Positions 17,622 to 28,396 are shown, counted from the stretch's first letter. The stretch: 64,000 bases of DNA from Nannocystis sp. RBIL2 (GCF_026626745.1 NZ_JAPNJW010000002.1:2814151-2878150); one strand, 5' to 3'. Made by a program: numbers and translations. The notes: a model not told the origin generated them from the letters alone.

Positions 17622-17627
17622 CGACGC

Positions 17628-18881
17628 GTGCATCGTCGCGCGTTCGTCACCGGCACGCTCGCCGCTCTGTCTCTTGGGTCATGTCGCGCCACACGCTCGA
17701 CGACGCCTCCGGCCGTCGACCCGCGCTTCGCCGCGCTGGCGGGTCTCTGCGACGGCGTCGCCCCGATCGGCGACGACGAGCGGGCGCGCCGGCGCGAGCG
17801 GGCCCAGGAGCTCATGCAGGAGCATGGCTTTTCAGCCATGCTCTTCGAGCCAGGTGACTCCCTCATCTACTTCGCCGGCATCCGCTGGGGGCGGAGCGAG
17901 CGGCCCATGCTGTACCTGTTGCCGGCGCGCGGGCCTGCGGCCCTCGTCGCGCCCGCGTTCGAGACCCGGACCTTGCGCGAGCGGGCCGGCGACGCGCTCG
18001 CGCAGCACCTGTGGCACGAGCACGAGTCGCCGTTCGCTAAGCTGGCCGAGGCGCTGCGGGCCGCGGGGATCGAGCACGGCAAGCTCGGCGTCGATCCGTG
18101 GACGCGCGCTTTCATCGTCGACGGCGCGCGCGCGGCCTGCGAGGTCGAGATCGCTCCGGCCACGTCGGTGCTCCGCGCCTGTCGCATGGTCAAGAGCGCG
18201 AGCGAACTCGCGCTTCTCCGCCGCGCCAACGAGGCCACCAAGGCCGCGCTCAGGGCCGTTTCCGCGCATGTCTCCGAGGGCATGTCCGAAGGTGAACTCG
18301 CCGGGCTCGTGCATGCCGCCCAGACCGCAGCTGGCCTGACGGACACCTGGGCGCTGGCGCTGTTCGGCGCCAACGCCTCCTACCCCCACGGCACCCAGGG
18401 CGAGAAGCGGCTCGTCCGCGGCGAGCTCGTGCTCGTCGACGCCGGCGGGGCGCTCCACGGCTATCAGTCGGACGTCACGCGCACATGGCCCTTCGGACCT
18501 GTCTCTTCGGCGCAGTCGCGCGCGTGGCAGGCGGTCCATCGCGCCCAGACGGCGGCGCTCGCCGAGCTGCGACCGGGTCGCACGTGCGAGGCCGCCGACG
18601 CCGCCGCGCGCGCGGCGGTCGCCGCGGCCGGCTACGCCGCCGACTACGGCAACTTCACGCATCGACTCGGCCACGGCATCGGCCTGCAGACCCACGAGGA
18701 CCCCTACCTCGTGCGCGGCAACCAGGACCTGCTGCGACCCGGCATGACCATGTCCGACGAGCCAGGTGTCTACTTGATTGGTGAGCTCGGCGTCCGCCTC
18801 GAGGACATCGTCGCCATCACCGAGGGCGAGCCCGAGATATTCGGCCCGCGGGCCGGTTCGATCGACGCGCCGTTCGGGTGA
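17628..18881 (+). CDS. Secreted M24 metallopeptidase (Xaa-Pro aminopeptidase-like)
   Basis: 417 residues. The N-terminus HRRAFVTGTLAALSLGSC combines an RR motif with a lipobox (Cys19), so it is exported and probably lipidated. A creatinase N-like domain precedes the pita-bread domain. The five metal ligands can be read: VDAGG (Asp), YQSDVTRT (Asp), HRLGHGIGL (His), MSDEPGVY (Glu) and VRLEDIV (Glu). It predictably cleaves an N-terminal residue before proline in the periplasm or outside. Palindromic units are embedded near 18262-18290 and 18484-18512. Confidence 0.9.
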   Translation: MHRRAFVTGTLAALSLGSCRATRSTTPPAVDPRFAALAGLCDGVAPIGDDERARRRERAQELMQEHGFSAMLFEPGDSLIYFAGIRWGRSERPMLYLLPARGPAALVAPAFETRTLRERAGDALAQHLWHEHESPFAKLAEALRAAGIEHGKLGVDPWTRAFIVDGARAACEVEIAPATSVLRACRMVKSASELALLRRANEATKAALRAVSAHVSEGMSEGELAGLVHAAQTAAGLTDTWALALFGANASYPHGTQGEKRLVRGELVLVDAGGALHGYQSDVTRTWPFGPVSSAQSRAWQAVHRAQTAALAELRPGRTCEAADAAARAAVAAAGYAADYGNFTHRLGHGIGLQTHEDPYLVRGNQDLLRPGMTMSDEPGVYLIGELGVRLEDIVAITEGEPEIFGPRAGSIDAPFG

Positions 18882-18966
18882 TGAGCCTCGCTGCCACGTG
18901 CGCGACCTTGATCTCCAAGAGCGTTAGCCAGGGTGGTATAGGCCCTGACACACCGGAGAGAGGAAA

Positions 18967-19167
18967 TTGCCGCAGCTCATCCTTGAAGACTTGAACCTCG
19001 AGACCGCGGAGCGGCGCCTGTGCTCCGAGGCGCTCAACACCGCCGGCAACATCGTCGGCGCTGCGGACCTGCTGGGCATCACCCGTCACGCCTTGAAGCG
19101 GCGGATCATCAAGCTCGGCATCGAGTGGCCGCCCGCCCGTGGCAGCCGTCCCGAGCCCAGCACCTAG
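18967..19167 (+). CDS. Small Fis-type HTH protein
   Basis: 66 residues from a TTG with a strong GGAGAGAGG ribosome-binding site 4-12 nt upstream. LNLETAERRLCSEALNTAGNIVGAADLLGITRHALKRRIIKLGI is the C-terminal HTH of Fis/NtrC-type regulators (HTH_8) standing alone, with no receiver or AAA domain. It probably binds DNA. A TATAGG box lies at 18937. It is known elsewhere only as a domain; this stand-alone form is a plausible nucleoid or accessory regulator. Confidence 0.75.
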   Translation: MPQLILEDLNLETAERRLCSEALNTAGNIVGAADLLGITRHALKRRIIKLGIEWPPARGSRPEPST

Positions 19168-19297
19168 GTCATGAAGCGCGGAACGGCGGCGCGTGCGACA
19201 TGGCTTTTGGGCCAGGTGAGCACGGGCGCCGACGCTCCGCGAACGACGAGCGCGCGGACGCGGGCGCCCGCGCGCGCGGACCGGTTCAGCGACCGGT

Positions 19298-20089
19298 TCA
19301 GCGTCCGGTGAAGTTCGCCGTCCGCTTCTCCACGTACGCTGCCAGGCCCTCGATCGCGTCGTTGCTCTGGAACAGTCGCTGCTGCAGCTCGCGCTCGAGC
19401 GCCAGCCCGTCGAGCAGGCTGAGCTCGCCGCCCGTCTGACAGGCGCGCTTGAGCAGGCCGACCGCCAGCGACGCCTTGGCCGGCGGCACGAAGCGCTTCG
19501 CGTACTCGCGGACCTGACCGACGAAGTCGGCGGCGCTCGGGGCGTCGAACACCTTGTTGACGACGCCGAGCTTCTGCGCCTCGTCGAAGTCCATCGTCCG
19601 GCCCTCGGCCATCAGCTCGATCGCCGCCGACTTGCCGATCAGCCGCGTCAGTCGCTGCGTGCCACCCGTCCCCGGCAGCACGCCGAGCGCCACCTCGGGC
19701 AGGCCGCACTGACCGGCGCCGCGGCGGGCGATGCGGATGTCGGCGGCCAACGCGATCTCGAGGCCGCCGCCGACGCAGTGGCCGTTGAGCGCCGCGATGA
19801 CCAGCTTCGGCGTCTGCTCGAGCCGCGCGATCGTCTCGTTGGCGTGCAGGCAGAAGTTGTACTTGAACGTCGGGTCGGCGCCCTTGAGCATGCGGATGTC
19901 GGCGCCGGCGCAGAAGAACTTCTCGCCCGCGCCGACGACCACGATCACGTGCGCCTCGGCGTCGAAGCGGGCGCGCAGGATCGCCGCGTCGAGGTCCTGC
20001 ATCATCGCGTACGAGTAGCAGTTGGCGGGCGGGACGTTGATCGTGAGCTGGGCGACGCCGCCCTCGGCGTGGTATTCGACGTGAGGCAT
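19298..20089 (-). CDS. Enoyl-CoA hydratase/isomerase family protein
   Basis: 263 residues, crotonase fold. The oxyanion-hole loops are KFFCAGADIRMLKG and GHCVGGGLEIALAADIRIA. LPEVALGVLPGTGGTQRL carries the second catalytic Glu region, so it is probably an active hydratase in acyl-CoA catabolism. The start is the ATG at 20089 (PHVEYHAEGGVAQLTIN). It is divergent with the thioesterase; the two starts are within 23 bp and the CATG at 20087-20090 could serve both strands. Confidence 0.9.
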   Translation of the reverse strand: MPHVEYHAEGGVAQLTINVPPANCYSYAMMQDLDAAILRARFDAEAHVIVVVGAGEKFFCAGADIRMLKGADPTFKYNFCLHANETIARLEQTPKLVIAALNGHCVGGGLEIALAADIRIARRGAGQCGLPEVALGVLPGTGGTQRLTRLIGKSAAIELMAEGRTMDFDEAQKLGVVNKVFDAPSAADFVGQVREYAKRFVPPAKASLAVGLLKRACQTGGELSLLDGLALERELQQRLFQSNDAIEGLAAYVEKRTANFTGR

Positions 20090-20111
20090 GCCCGGGCTTA
20101 TACCCGATCCT

Positions 20112-20549
20112 GTGCACGTCCACCGCGTCCGCGTCGGCTTCGGCGATTGCGATCCCGCCGGCATCGTCTACTTCCCGCGCTTCTTCCACTTCTTCCACGA
20201 GGCGATGGAGACGTGGTTCGACGAGGTGCTGGGCCTCCCCTACGCCGAGATGATCCGCGGCCGCGGCCTCGGCTTCCCCGCCGTCCACACCGAGGCCGAC
20301 TTCGCCATTCCCTGCGCCTTCGGCGACGAGATCGCGGTCGAACAACGCGTCGTCGGCCTCGGCCGCACGTCGATCCGCTTCGCCTACCGCGTGCGCACCC
20401 ACGGCGAGCCCGACTCGCCGACCCGCCTCACCGGCGCCACGGTGTCGGTCGTCATGGACCTCGACCCGCGCCGCCCGACCTTCCGCCGCCCCGTCGAGCT
20501 GCCGCCCGACCTGCGCGCCCGCATCGAGCCGCTGGTCGTCGCGCCGTGA
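20112..20549 (+). CDS. Hotdog-fold acyl-CoA thioesterase (4HBT family)
   Basis: 145 residues from the GTG at 20112 (an in-frame ATG at 20088 would overlap the start of the opposite gene). VGFGDCDPAGIVYFPRFFHFFHEAMETWF contains the 4-hydroxybenzoyl-CoA thioesterase signature, with the catalytic Asp in DCDPAG. With the divergent crotonase it suggests CoA-thioester metabolism; the substrate is not determined. Confidence 0.87.
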   Translation: MHVHRVRVGFGDCDPAGIVYFPRFFHFFHEAMETWFDEVLGLPYAEMIRGRGLGFPAVHTEADFAIPCAFGDEIAVEQRVVGLGRTSIRFAYRVRTHGEPDSPTRLTGATVSVVMDLDPRRPTFRRPVELPPDLRARIEPLVVAP

Positions 20550-20568
20550 CGACGTGTCGCTACCGCGG

Positions 20569-20598
20569 CGATGCGAGCGATCGTCACTGCTCGCATCG
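20569..20598. terminator. Hairpin between convergent genes
   Basis: CGATGCGAGC (20569-20578) pairs perfectly with GCTCGCATCG (20589-20598) across a 10-nt loop, between the thioesterase stop and the kinase stop. No T-run. Confidence 0.5.
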
Positions 20599-20630
20599 TC
20601 GAGTCGTCGCGCCTTGCGAGCGGGTCGCAG

Positions 20631-21991
20631 CTACGCCGACTGTGACAGCGGCCGCGCCGCGCTCGTGCCGATCGTGACGCACGCCTCGCAACCGCGGCGG
20701 CCGTCGCCGCGGTTGGTCAGCGACAGCGCGCCGTCGTGAGCCTCGGCGATCTGGCGCGCCAGCACCAGGCCGATGCCGCTGCCGTCCGGCTTGGTGGTGA
20801 AGAAGGGGACGAACAGGTTGGCGGTCTCGGCCAGGCCCATGCCGTCGTCGACCACCACCAGCGCGAGCTGACCGGCATCGACGCGCCAGCGCACCCGCAC
20901 CTCGCCCGCCCCGGCCTGAAGCACCGCGTCGGCGGCGTTGCGCAGAAGATTGATCAGCAGCTGATCGAGCTGATCACCGTCGGCCTGCAGCACCGCGTCG
21001 GGCCCCGGCTCGACGATCACCCGCACGCGTCGCTCGAGCGCCGCCACCCGACCGGCCCACGCCGCCACCTCGACCGCGGCGAACGTCGGCGGCGGCAGCC
21101 GGGCCAGGCGCGCGTATGCGGCGAGGAACCGGGTCAGGCTGGCCGAGCGGCGGGCGATGACCTCGAGCCCGCCCGTCAGATCCTCCTCGAGGTCACTCGC
21201 CCGCTCGCCGGGCGGCCGCGCCAGCTGCTCCCGCAGGTGCTCCGCGATCGAGCGGATCGGCGCCAGCGAGTTGTTGATCTCGTGGCCCAGCACCCGCACC
21301 AGCCGCTGCCACGCCAGCCGCTCCTCCTCGCGCAGCGCCCGGCGCAGGTCGGTCAACACCACCAGAGTGTGCGGCAGGCCGCGCTGGCGAAACTGACTGC
21401 GCCGCAGCTCCCACGGCCCGGCGCCGCCGGGAAACACGGTCATCAGGGTGCGCGGCACCTGTCCTTCGAGACATGCCGAAAGTCCGAGAGTCCCCGCCGC
21501 GCGCCCGAGCACGCCACCTGTCCCGGAGAGCAGGCGCTCCGCCGAGCGGTTGGCCAGCCGCACCGTGCCCTGCGCGTCGAAGGCCAGCACCGCGACGTCG
21601 ATCTCCGTCATCACGGTGCGCAGCAGCGCGTCGGCCTCGAACGCGCCCAGCCGTTGCTCGCGCAGGGTGTCGGCGAGCCCGTTGATCTCGCGCATCACCC
21701 CGGTCAGCGCGTCGTCGCCTCCGTCGTCGCGCGGCACTCGCCCGCGCAGCGAGAAGTCCTCCTCGCGCAGCGCCGCCAGCAGCGCCGACACCAGGTGCAG
21801 CGAGCGCGTCACCCTGGCGTACAGCGCCGCAGCGCCGCCGAGCCACGCCGCCAGCGACAGCGACGCCAGAGTCCAGCGCACCTTCGGCGAGTGCTCGTCG
21901 ATCACCAGCAGCGTCAGCGCCACCACCAGCGCCGGGGCCCCGGCCGCGAGGGCGAGCAGCACGACGCGCGTTTCGTGCCGCCGCGTCCAGC

Positions 21992-21995
<4 letters not shown>
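20631..21995 (-). CDS. Sensor histidine kinase
   Basis: 454 residues from a GTG overlapping the regulator stop (GTGA). Two N-terminal membrane segments (residues 11-32 and 41-61) enclose a very short periplasmic loop. A HAMP/PAS-like region to about 215 precedes the H-box VLGHEINNSLAPI (phospho-acceptor His238). Then come N-box NLLRNAADAV, G1 DDGMGL and G2 GSGIGL. It is an NtrB/NtrY-like orthodox kinase, cognate partner of the NtrC-type regulator. It probably senses envelope stress or the exported substrate; that is inferred only from the ABC genes in the operon. Confidence 0.92.
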
Positions 21996-23359
<1,364 letters not shown>

Positions 23360-23366
23360 CGGCGGC

Positions 23367-23632
23367 TCATTCGTGGCGCAGCGCCACCCTCGGATCGATG
23401 CGCGTGGCGCGTCGCGCAGGAATATACGCCGCCCGCAGGCCGACCACCACGAGGTCCAGCGTCACGCCGGCGTGGGTCGAGGGGTCGGTCGCGCCGCTCT
23501 GGCCGGCAAGCAGCGCGATCGCCACCCGCGACAGCGCCACCGCCCCGCGGCTGCCGAGCCTCACGCCGGCCAGCACCAGCGTCATGCCCCGGCGGACCCC
23601 CCGGGCGCGCCGGCGCTCCCACCGCCATGCCC
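23367..23632 (-). pseudogene. Remnant of an ADOP/MacB-type FtsX permease (C-terminus only)
   Basis: The frame reads VRRGMTLVLAGVRLGSRGAV...ATDPSTHAGVTLDLVVV...AAYIPARRATRIDPRVALRHE, the unmistakable end of a duplicated-orphan-type or MacB-type ABC permease. Only about 72-88 residues of an expected 400-800 survive. The sequence between the ATPase stop (23633) and the first permease-like codons is out of frame or degenerate. It sits exactly where the permease gene should be. A 72-residue product from the ATG at 23585 could still be made, but would hold only one or two membrane segments. Confidence 0.75.
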
Positions 23633-24361
23633 CTAAGCAGGCCGCGCATGCAGCTGCTCCTCGACCACGCGGCCGTCGAACAGGTGGATCGTCCGCTGGG
23701 CCTGGCGCGCGTACTCGGGGTTGTGGGTCACCATCACGATCGTCGTCCCGGCGCGGTGGAGGTCTTGCAGCAGCGCCATCACTGCGTCGCCGTTCTTCGA
23801 GTCGAGGTTGCCGGTCGGCTCGTCGGCCAGCAGCAGCGGCGGCTCGCCCGCGACCGCCCGCGCGACTGCCACGCGCTGCTGCTGCCCGCCCGACAGCTGC
23901 GCGGGCAAGTGGCGCTGGCGATGGGCCATGCCGACGCGCTCGAGCGCCGCCTCGACCCGCCGGCGCCGCTCCGTCGCCGCCATCGCGCGGTACGTCAGCG
24001 GCAGCTCGACGTTCTCCGCCACCGTCAGGTCACCGATCAGGTTGAAGCTCTGGAACACGAAGCCGATCTGCTCGTTGCGCACGCGGGCGCGCTCGGTCCC
24101 GGACAGGTTCGACACCTGGCGGCCGGCGAGCGCGTACGTCCCCGACGTCGGCGTGTCGAGCAGCCCGATCAGCGACAGCAGCGTCGTCTTGCCCGAGCCC
24201 GACGGCCCGGCGATGCACACGTATTGCCCGCGCGGGATCTCGCAGTGGACATCGGCGACCGCGTGCGTCTCGAGCTCGTCGGTGTGGAACACCTTGCGGA
24301 TCGCCTCGAGACAGATGAGCGGCGCGGCGTGCGTCGGACTCGGTGCATTCATCGGAGCCAT
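23633..24361 (-). CDS. ABC transporter ATP-binding protein (MacB/LolD type)
   Basis: 242 residues with all motifs: Walker A GPSGSGKT (52-59), Q-loop FVFQSFNLIGDLTVAENV, signature LSGGQQQR, Walker B LLLADEP, D-loop TGNLDS, H-loop VTHNPEYA. It is of the family that powers FtsX-type permeases with an HlyD adaptor. It starts 9 bp after the adaptor stop. Its permease partner is truncated, so it may be an orphan or work with a distant permease. Confidence 0.95.
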   Translation of the reverse strand: MAPMNAPSPTHAAPLICLEAIRKVFHTDELETHAVADVHCEIPRGQYVCIAGPSGSGKTTLLSLIGLLDTPTSGTYALAGRQVSNLSGTERARVRNEQIGFVFQSFNLIGDLTVAENVELPLTYRAMAATERRRRVEAALERVGMAHRQRHLPAQLSGGQQQRVAVARAVAGEPPLLLADEPTGNLDSKNGDAVMALLQDLHRAGTTIVMVTHNPEYARQAQRTIHLFDGRVVEEQLHARPA

Positions 24362-24370
24362 CCCTTCGCG

Positions 24371-25627
24371 CTATTCGAATTTGACGCGGTCGGTCGCGTC
24401 CCATTGAGTCATGTCGGACAGGATGACGCGGTCGCCGACCGACAGCCCGGCCACCACCTCGACGGTCGTCGCCGACAGCCGACCGATCTGCACCGGCACC
24501 CGCGTCGCGTAAGCGCCGTCGGCGTCGACCACGAACAGGCCCATCGTCGCGTCGGGCTGCACGAACGCCGGCCGGCGCACGTGCACGACCTCGGGCAGTC
24601 GCTCGAGCTCGACGCGGCCGACCACGTTCAGATCGGGTCGCGCCCCGCGGGGCAGCGCGCCGGTCAGCGCCACGTCGACGGTCACCGTCCCGCCCGACGC
24701 CGCCGGGTCGACCCGCACCACCTCGCCGTCGACGATCCCGTTGCGCGTGTCGACGCGAGCGACTTGCCCGGTCGCCACGTCCTTCGCCAGAGTCTCCGGG
24801 ATCGCCAGGCGCGCCTTCAAGCGATCGGGGCGGGCCACCTTCGCCAGCAGGCCGCCCGGCTGGACCCACTGGCCCGGCTCGAGCGGCAGCTCTTGCAGCA
24901 CCCCGGCCACGCCGGCGCGGATCGCCAGCCCCGCCAGCTGCTCGCGGCGGAACTCCGCGATCGCCACCAGCCGATCGATCTGGGCCGCGTGCGCCGCGAT
25001 CCGCTGCTTCAGCCCGTCGCCCAGCACCGCGACCCGCTCGGCCTCGAGGCCCATGCGGCGGTCGATCGACTCGAGCTGCGCCTGCGCCGCGTGCTCGTCG
25101 TCGCGGGACACATAGCCGCGGCCGCCGAGCTCCGCGCTCGCGACTGCCTTGCGCTGCGCAGTCGATTGCTCGATCTGCAGCGCAGTCACTGCGACCTCCT
25201 GCTGCAGCTTCTGCCCGCGCATCGTCGCCCGGATGTTGGCCAGCTCGGCCCGCGCCGCCGCGACCTGCCGCTCCGCCTCGAGCGCCTGCAGCTCGAGCTC
25301 CGGGTTGCGCAGCTCGAGGATCACCGTGTCCGCCGCGACCTCCGTGCCCGGTCTGACGAAGATCTGCTCGACCCGCGCCGCCGACAGCGCGGTGATCCAC
25401 TGGATGTGCTCGGGCACCAGCTTCCCGTTGCCCTGGACCTCGCGCAGCATCTCGCCGCGCTCGACCGTCCCGAACCACAGGCTCGCGCGCGTGACCGTCG
25501 GCGGCTCGGCGCGCAGCTGACCGATCGCCACGGTCGTGATCACCAGGCCGCCCGCGATCACGAGCCCTGCGAGCAGCTTGCCGCCGTGCCGCGCGAGCCA
25601 TCCGCGCCGACTGCGAGGGATGTCCAC
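24371..25627 (-). CDS. HlyD/MacA-family periplasmic adaptor
   Basis: 418 residues. An N-terminal cytoplasmic basic stretch and one membrane anchor (KLLAGLVIAGGLVITTVAI) come first. Half-motifs of a lipoyl domain flank a long coiled coil (LELQALEAERQVAAARAELANIRATMRG) and a beta-barrel region. It links an inner-membrane exporter to the outer membrane. It is the first gene of a five-gene operon (adaptor, ATPase, permease remnant, regulator, kinase) typical of MacAB-like exporters under two-component control. Confidence 0.9.
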   Translation of the reverse strand: MDIPRSRRGWLARHGGKLLAGLVIAGGLVITTVAIGQLRAEPPTVTRASLWFGTVERGEMLREVQGNGKLVPEHIQWITALSAARVEQIFVRPGTEVAADTVILELRNPELELQALEAERQVAAARAELANIRATMRGQKLQQEVAVTALQIEQSTAQRKAVASAELGGRGYVSRDDEHAAQAQLESIDRRMGLEAERVAVLGDGLKQRIAAHAAQIDRLVAIAEFRREQLAGLAIRAGVAGVLQELPLEPGQWVQPGGLLAKVARPDRLKARLAIPETLAKDVATGQVARVDTRNGIVDGEVVRVDPAASGGTVTVDVALTGALPRGARPDLNVVGRVELERLPEVVHVRRPAFVQPDATMGLFVVDADGAYATRVPVQIGRLSATTVEVVAGLSVGDRVILSDMTQWDATDRVKFE

Positions 25628-25842
25628 GCCACCTCTCTCGCAAGCCCCGCGCCACCAACGATTTCACGAGCTTCGCCCGCGGCAGCACCCCACCCTGTCC
25701 GGATCTGGCACTCCGTCGTCCCACTTCCGAACACGGCGAGCGCCCCGAGAATCGTGCCGCAGCGGCCTCCCCGCCGCCGACGCGACGCGCGGGCGCTTGA
25801 CCCTCGACAGCCCGCGCGCGGATTGGCACAGTCCGCCGCACG

Positions 25843-26529
25843 ATGAGCGAGTCGCTGACCCTCGCCCCGACCGCCGATCCGCGGGTCTTCGTCGCCCCCG
25901 ACGGCCGCCGTCTGTCGCCGCCGCCGGGCTGGGCCTGCCTGCCGCCGGGCGACGCAGCCCTGACCCGACGGGTCAAGCTCGCCGGCCCGTCGTGGGCAGT
26001 GGTCGAGAAGAAGGGCCGCAAGGCGTTCTCCAAGGGCCTGTGGGCGCCCGCCGCCACCATCGAGTCCTTGCGCGCCGCCCTCGAGGCCGAGCGCTCGACC
26101 GAGTCCCACGCCAAGAAGCGCGCCGCCGACGTCGCCCGCCGCGAGCGGACCCAGGCCACCTACGTCGTCACCTTCGAGCAGTCCGTGCTCGAGTTCCTGC
26201 GCTTCTCTCCGCGCTGGGACGCGCTCGCGCAGACCGTCGCCGCTCGCGTCACCCAACACGCCACGCCGGTCGGCAGCGGCACCGTCGCCCGCACCGAGCG
26301 GATCCCCGTCGAGGAACGGGCCCGCGCCGCAGTCATCGCCTGGATGCGCCACCAGACCACCGGCTACGACGACATGCAGATCGCCCGGGTCAAGGGCGCC
26401 CGCCGCGAGGTCCGCCGCGAGCTGGCCGAGATCTCCCGCGCAGTGCTCGACCTCCACCGCCGCGACGAGCCCCACGCCGCCCGCGCCTGTCCCCTGTGCC
26501 AGGCCGCCGCCGCGCCCGCGACCGCCTGA
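25843..26529 (+). CDS. DUF2293-like protein
   Basis: 228 residues. The C-terminal part (ERARAAVIAWMRHQTTGYDDMQIARVKGARREVRRELAE, residues 148-186) matches my recollection of DUF2293, a small basic domain of unknown function. The N-terminal 70 residues look like a compact domain (LPPGDAALTRRVKLAGPSWAVVEKKGRK). A CPLC pair lies at the C-terminus. There is no signal peptide, so it is cytoplasmic. A palindromic array starts right after the stop. Confidence 0.65.
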   Translation: MSESLTLAPTADPRVFVAPDGRRLSPPPGWACLPPGDAALTRRVKLAGPSWAVVEKKGRKAFSKGLWAPAATIESLRAALEAERSTESHAKKRAADVARRERTQATYVVTFEQSVLEFLRFSPRWDALAQTVAARVTQHATPVGSGTVARTERIPVEERARAAVIAWMRHQTTGYDDMQIARVKGARREVRRELAEISRAVLDLHRRDEPHAARACPLCQAAAAPATA

Positions 26530-26530
26530 C

Positions 26531-26612
26531 CTTCGAGGCATGCCCGAAAGCGCATGCCCTAAAGGACATGGCTCGGAGGGCATGCCCCCGGGGCCATGTC
26601 CTCCGGACCACG
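26531..26612. repeat. Palindromic repeat array after 25843 gene
   Basis: Five tandem elements (CTTCGAGGCATGCCCGAAAG, GCATGCCCTAAAGGACATGG, CTCGGAGGGCATGCCC, GGGCCATGTCCTCCGGACCA) beginning 2 bp after the stop. The rest of the 26613-26847 gap shows no gene. Confidence 0.78.
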
Positions 26613-26833
26613 TTCACGCGGTGAGGCCGAGCGCCGCCGCGAACGCGGTGAAGTCGGGCGGCGCGACGATCCACCGGTTGCCCTCGCGTCGCCGCGGTCG
26701 ACAGCCCAGCCTGCCGTGCCGACGCCGCCCGGGTGGCTGCAGCGACGCCACCTGCGTGGGGCATGGCTGCCCCGCTCCTCGCTAGGCCACCGAGGTCGCC
26801 GGCCCGCGGGTCCCACAAATTGCCGCCCGGCGC

Positions 26834-26839
26834 TACCAT
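26834..26839 (+). promoter_or_regulatory. -10 box TACCAT before GTG 26848
   Basis: TACCAT ends 8 nt before GTG 26848 (5 nt before the adjacent GTG 26845), the leaderless layout seen elsewhere in the window. Confidence 0.4.
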
Positions 26840-26847
26840 CACGGGTG

Positions 26848-28257
26848 GTGCCTCGTCTCCCTCCGCTCGTCCGCCTCGGGCTCGCAATGCGTCGCGGCTT
26901 CGGTCGCTTCACGCCTGACCCGTTCGTCGTCGCGGTCGGCATGACCCTCGTCACCCTCGTCGCCGGCGCCCTCGCCGTCGGCGACGGCGGCCTCGTCCGC
27001 GCGGTGCGGCTGTGGAGCGCCGCCGGCGGCCTGTGGTCGCTGCTCGCCTTCGCCGGGCAGATGGCGCTGATGCTCACCCTCGGCACCGCCCTCGCCGCCG
27101 CGCCGCCGGTGCGCCGCGGCCTGGAGGCCCTGGCTCGCCTCGCACCCGGCCCGCGCCGGCTCGTCGGCCTCGTCGCCTTCGTCTCCTGCACCCTCTGCCT
27201 CTTCAACTGGTCTCTCGGCCTCGTCTGCGGGGCCATGTTCGCCCGCACTGCCGGCGACGAGGCCCGGCGGCGCGGCCTTCCGCTGCACTACCCGCTGCTG
27301 TGCGCCGCCGGCTACGCCGGCATGATGGTGTGGCACGGCGGCCTGTCCGGCACCGCCCCGCTCAAGGCCACCACCCTCGCCGACCTCACCGAGGTCCTCG
27401 GCCCCGAGCTCGCCGCCCGCGTCGGCCCGATCGGCTTGAGCGACAGCCTGCTCGGCGGACTCAACCTCGCGGTCACCATCGGCCTGTGGCTGCTCGCCCC
27501 GCTCGTGTTCATGGCCCTCACCCCGGCCGCCGGCGCCGACCCCGACCCGCACCCGGCCCCGCCTTCGGGACATGTTCTAAACGACATGCCCCCCGAGACC
27601 GGTCCCGAAGCACATGCCCCTTCGGACACCACCGGCCTCGACCGCCTCGAGCGCTCGCCGCTGGTCGTGTGGTCGCTGGCGCTGCCGGCCGCCGCCGCGC
27701 TGGTGTTCGCCGTCGGCGACACCGCCGGCGCCGCCATCGACCTCAACGCCATCAACCTCGCCCTGTGGGTGCTCGCGCTGGTCCTGCACGGCCGCCCCGA
27801 CGCCTTCGTGCGCGCCTGCGACGCGGGCGCTCGGGCCTCCGCCGGCATCTTGCTGCTGTTCCCGCTCTACGGCGGCATCATGGGCGTCATGAAGGGCACC
27901 GGCCTGGCCGCCGCGCTGGCGGGCCTGTTCGCCGCCGCCGATCCGCGCGTGTTCACCACCCTCACCTTCGTCTCGGCCGGCTTCCTCAACCTCTTCGTCC
28001 CCTCGGGCGGCGGGCAGTGGGCCGTGCAGGGCCCGATCGTCATGAGCGCCGCGCTGGGGCGCGGCGTCGACCCGACCCACGCGATGCTGGCGATCGCCTA
28101 CGGCGATCAATGGACCAACATGCTCCAGCCGTTCTGGGCCGTCCCGCTGCTCGCTATCACCGGCGTGCGCGCGCGCGACATCATCGGCTATTGCACGCTG
28201 TGGATGTTCGCCGGCGGCCTGTGGATCGCCGCCTGCCTGCTGCTCGCCTCGCTGTGA
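26848..28257 (+). CDS. AtoE-family short-chain fatty acid transporter
   Basis: 469 residues, about 10-12 membrane segments. Family features: FTPDPFVVAVGMTLVTL near the N-terminus, FNWSLGLVCGAMFAR, GMMVWHGGLSGTAPL, FLNLFVPSGGGQWAVQGPIVM and GDQWTNMLQPFWAVPLLAI. These match short-chain fatty acid carriers. The start is set by the -10 box; an ATG at 26887 is the alternative. A palindromic insertion in a cytoplasmic loop (about residues 239-263, PSGHVLNDMPPETGPEAHAPSD) is not part of the family. Confidence 0.87.
   Translation: MPRLPPLVRLGLAMRRGFGRFTPDPFVVAVGMTLVTLVAGALAVGDGGLVRAVRLWSAAGGLWSLLAFAGQMALMLTLGTALAAAPPVRRGLEALARLAPGPRRLVGLVAFVSCTLCLFNWSLGLVCGAMFARTAGDEARRRGLPLHYPLLCAAGYAGMMVWHGGLSGTAPLKATTLADLTEVLGPELAARVGPIGLSDSLLGGLNLAVTIGLWLLAPLVFMALTPAAGADPDPHPAPPSGHVLNDMPPETGPEAHAPSDTTGLDRLERSPLVVWSLALPAAAALVFAVGDTAGAAIDLNAINLALWVLALVLHGRPDAFVRACDAGARASAGILLLFPLYGGIMGVMKGTGLAAALAGLFAAADPRVFTTLTFVSAGFLNLFVPSGGGQWAVQGPIVMSAALGRGVDPTHAMLAIAYGDQWTNMLQPFWAVPLLAITGVRARDIIGYCTLWMFAGGLWIAACLLLASL
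27562..27629. repeat. Palindromic repeats inside the AtoE gene
   Basis: Elements TTCGGGACATGTTC, ACGACATGCCC, GGTCCCGAAGCACATGCC and CCTTCGGACACC are in-frame, in a loop between membrane segments. The reading frame is kept. Confidence 0.8.
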
Positions 28258-28396
28258 TCCCGCGATTCATGCACCAGGGGTGGTGAACGCTCCCCCTCGT
28301 CCCCGTTCGCGCGAATGCCCGCACGTGGACCCAAATCGCGCCGAACCGCGCCGATTTCGCGGCCTGCGCGCGGCTGCCGGCCTGCGATCGCCGTGG

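Larger units (their letters stand above)
17189..17627. other. 439-bp intergenic region, no gene found
   Basis: Short open frames on both strands (for example 17288-17566 +) have no protein character. The region holds two imperfect direct copies of a stretch of about 52 bp (17303-17355 and 17426-17476, both CTCGCGG...CGCTGCGGGC...GCCGCCA...GCTGGGGGC). A T6A6 palindrome (17413-17424) and a minus-oriented hairpin lie between and within them. It is possibly the remains of a duplicated gene fragment. Confidence 0.5.
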
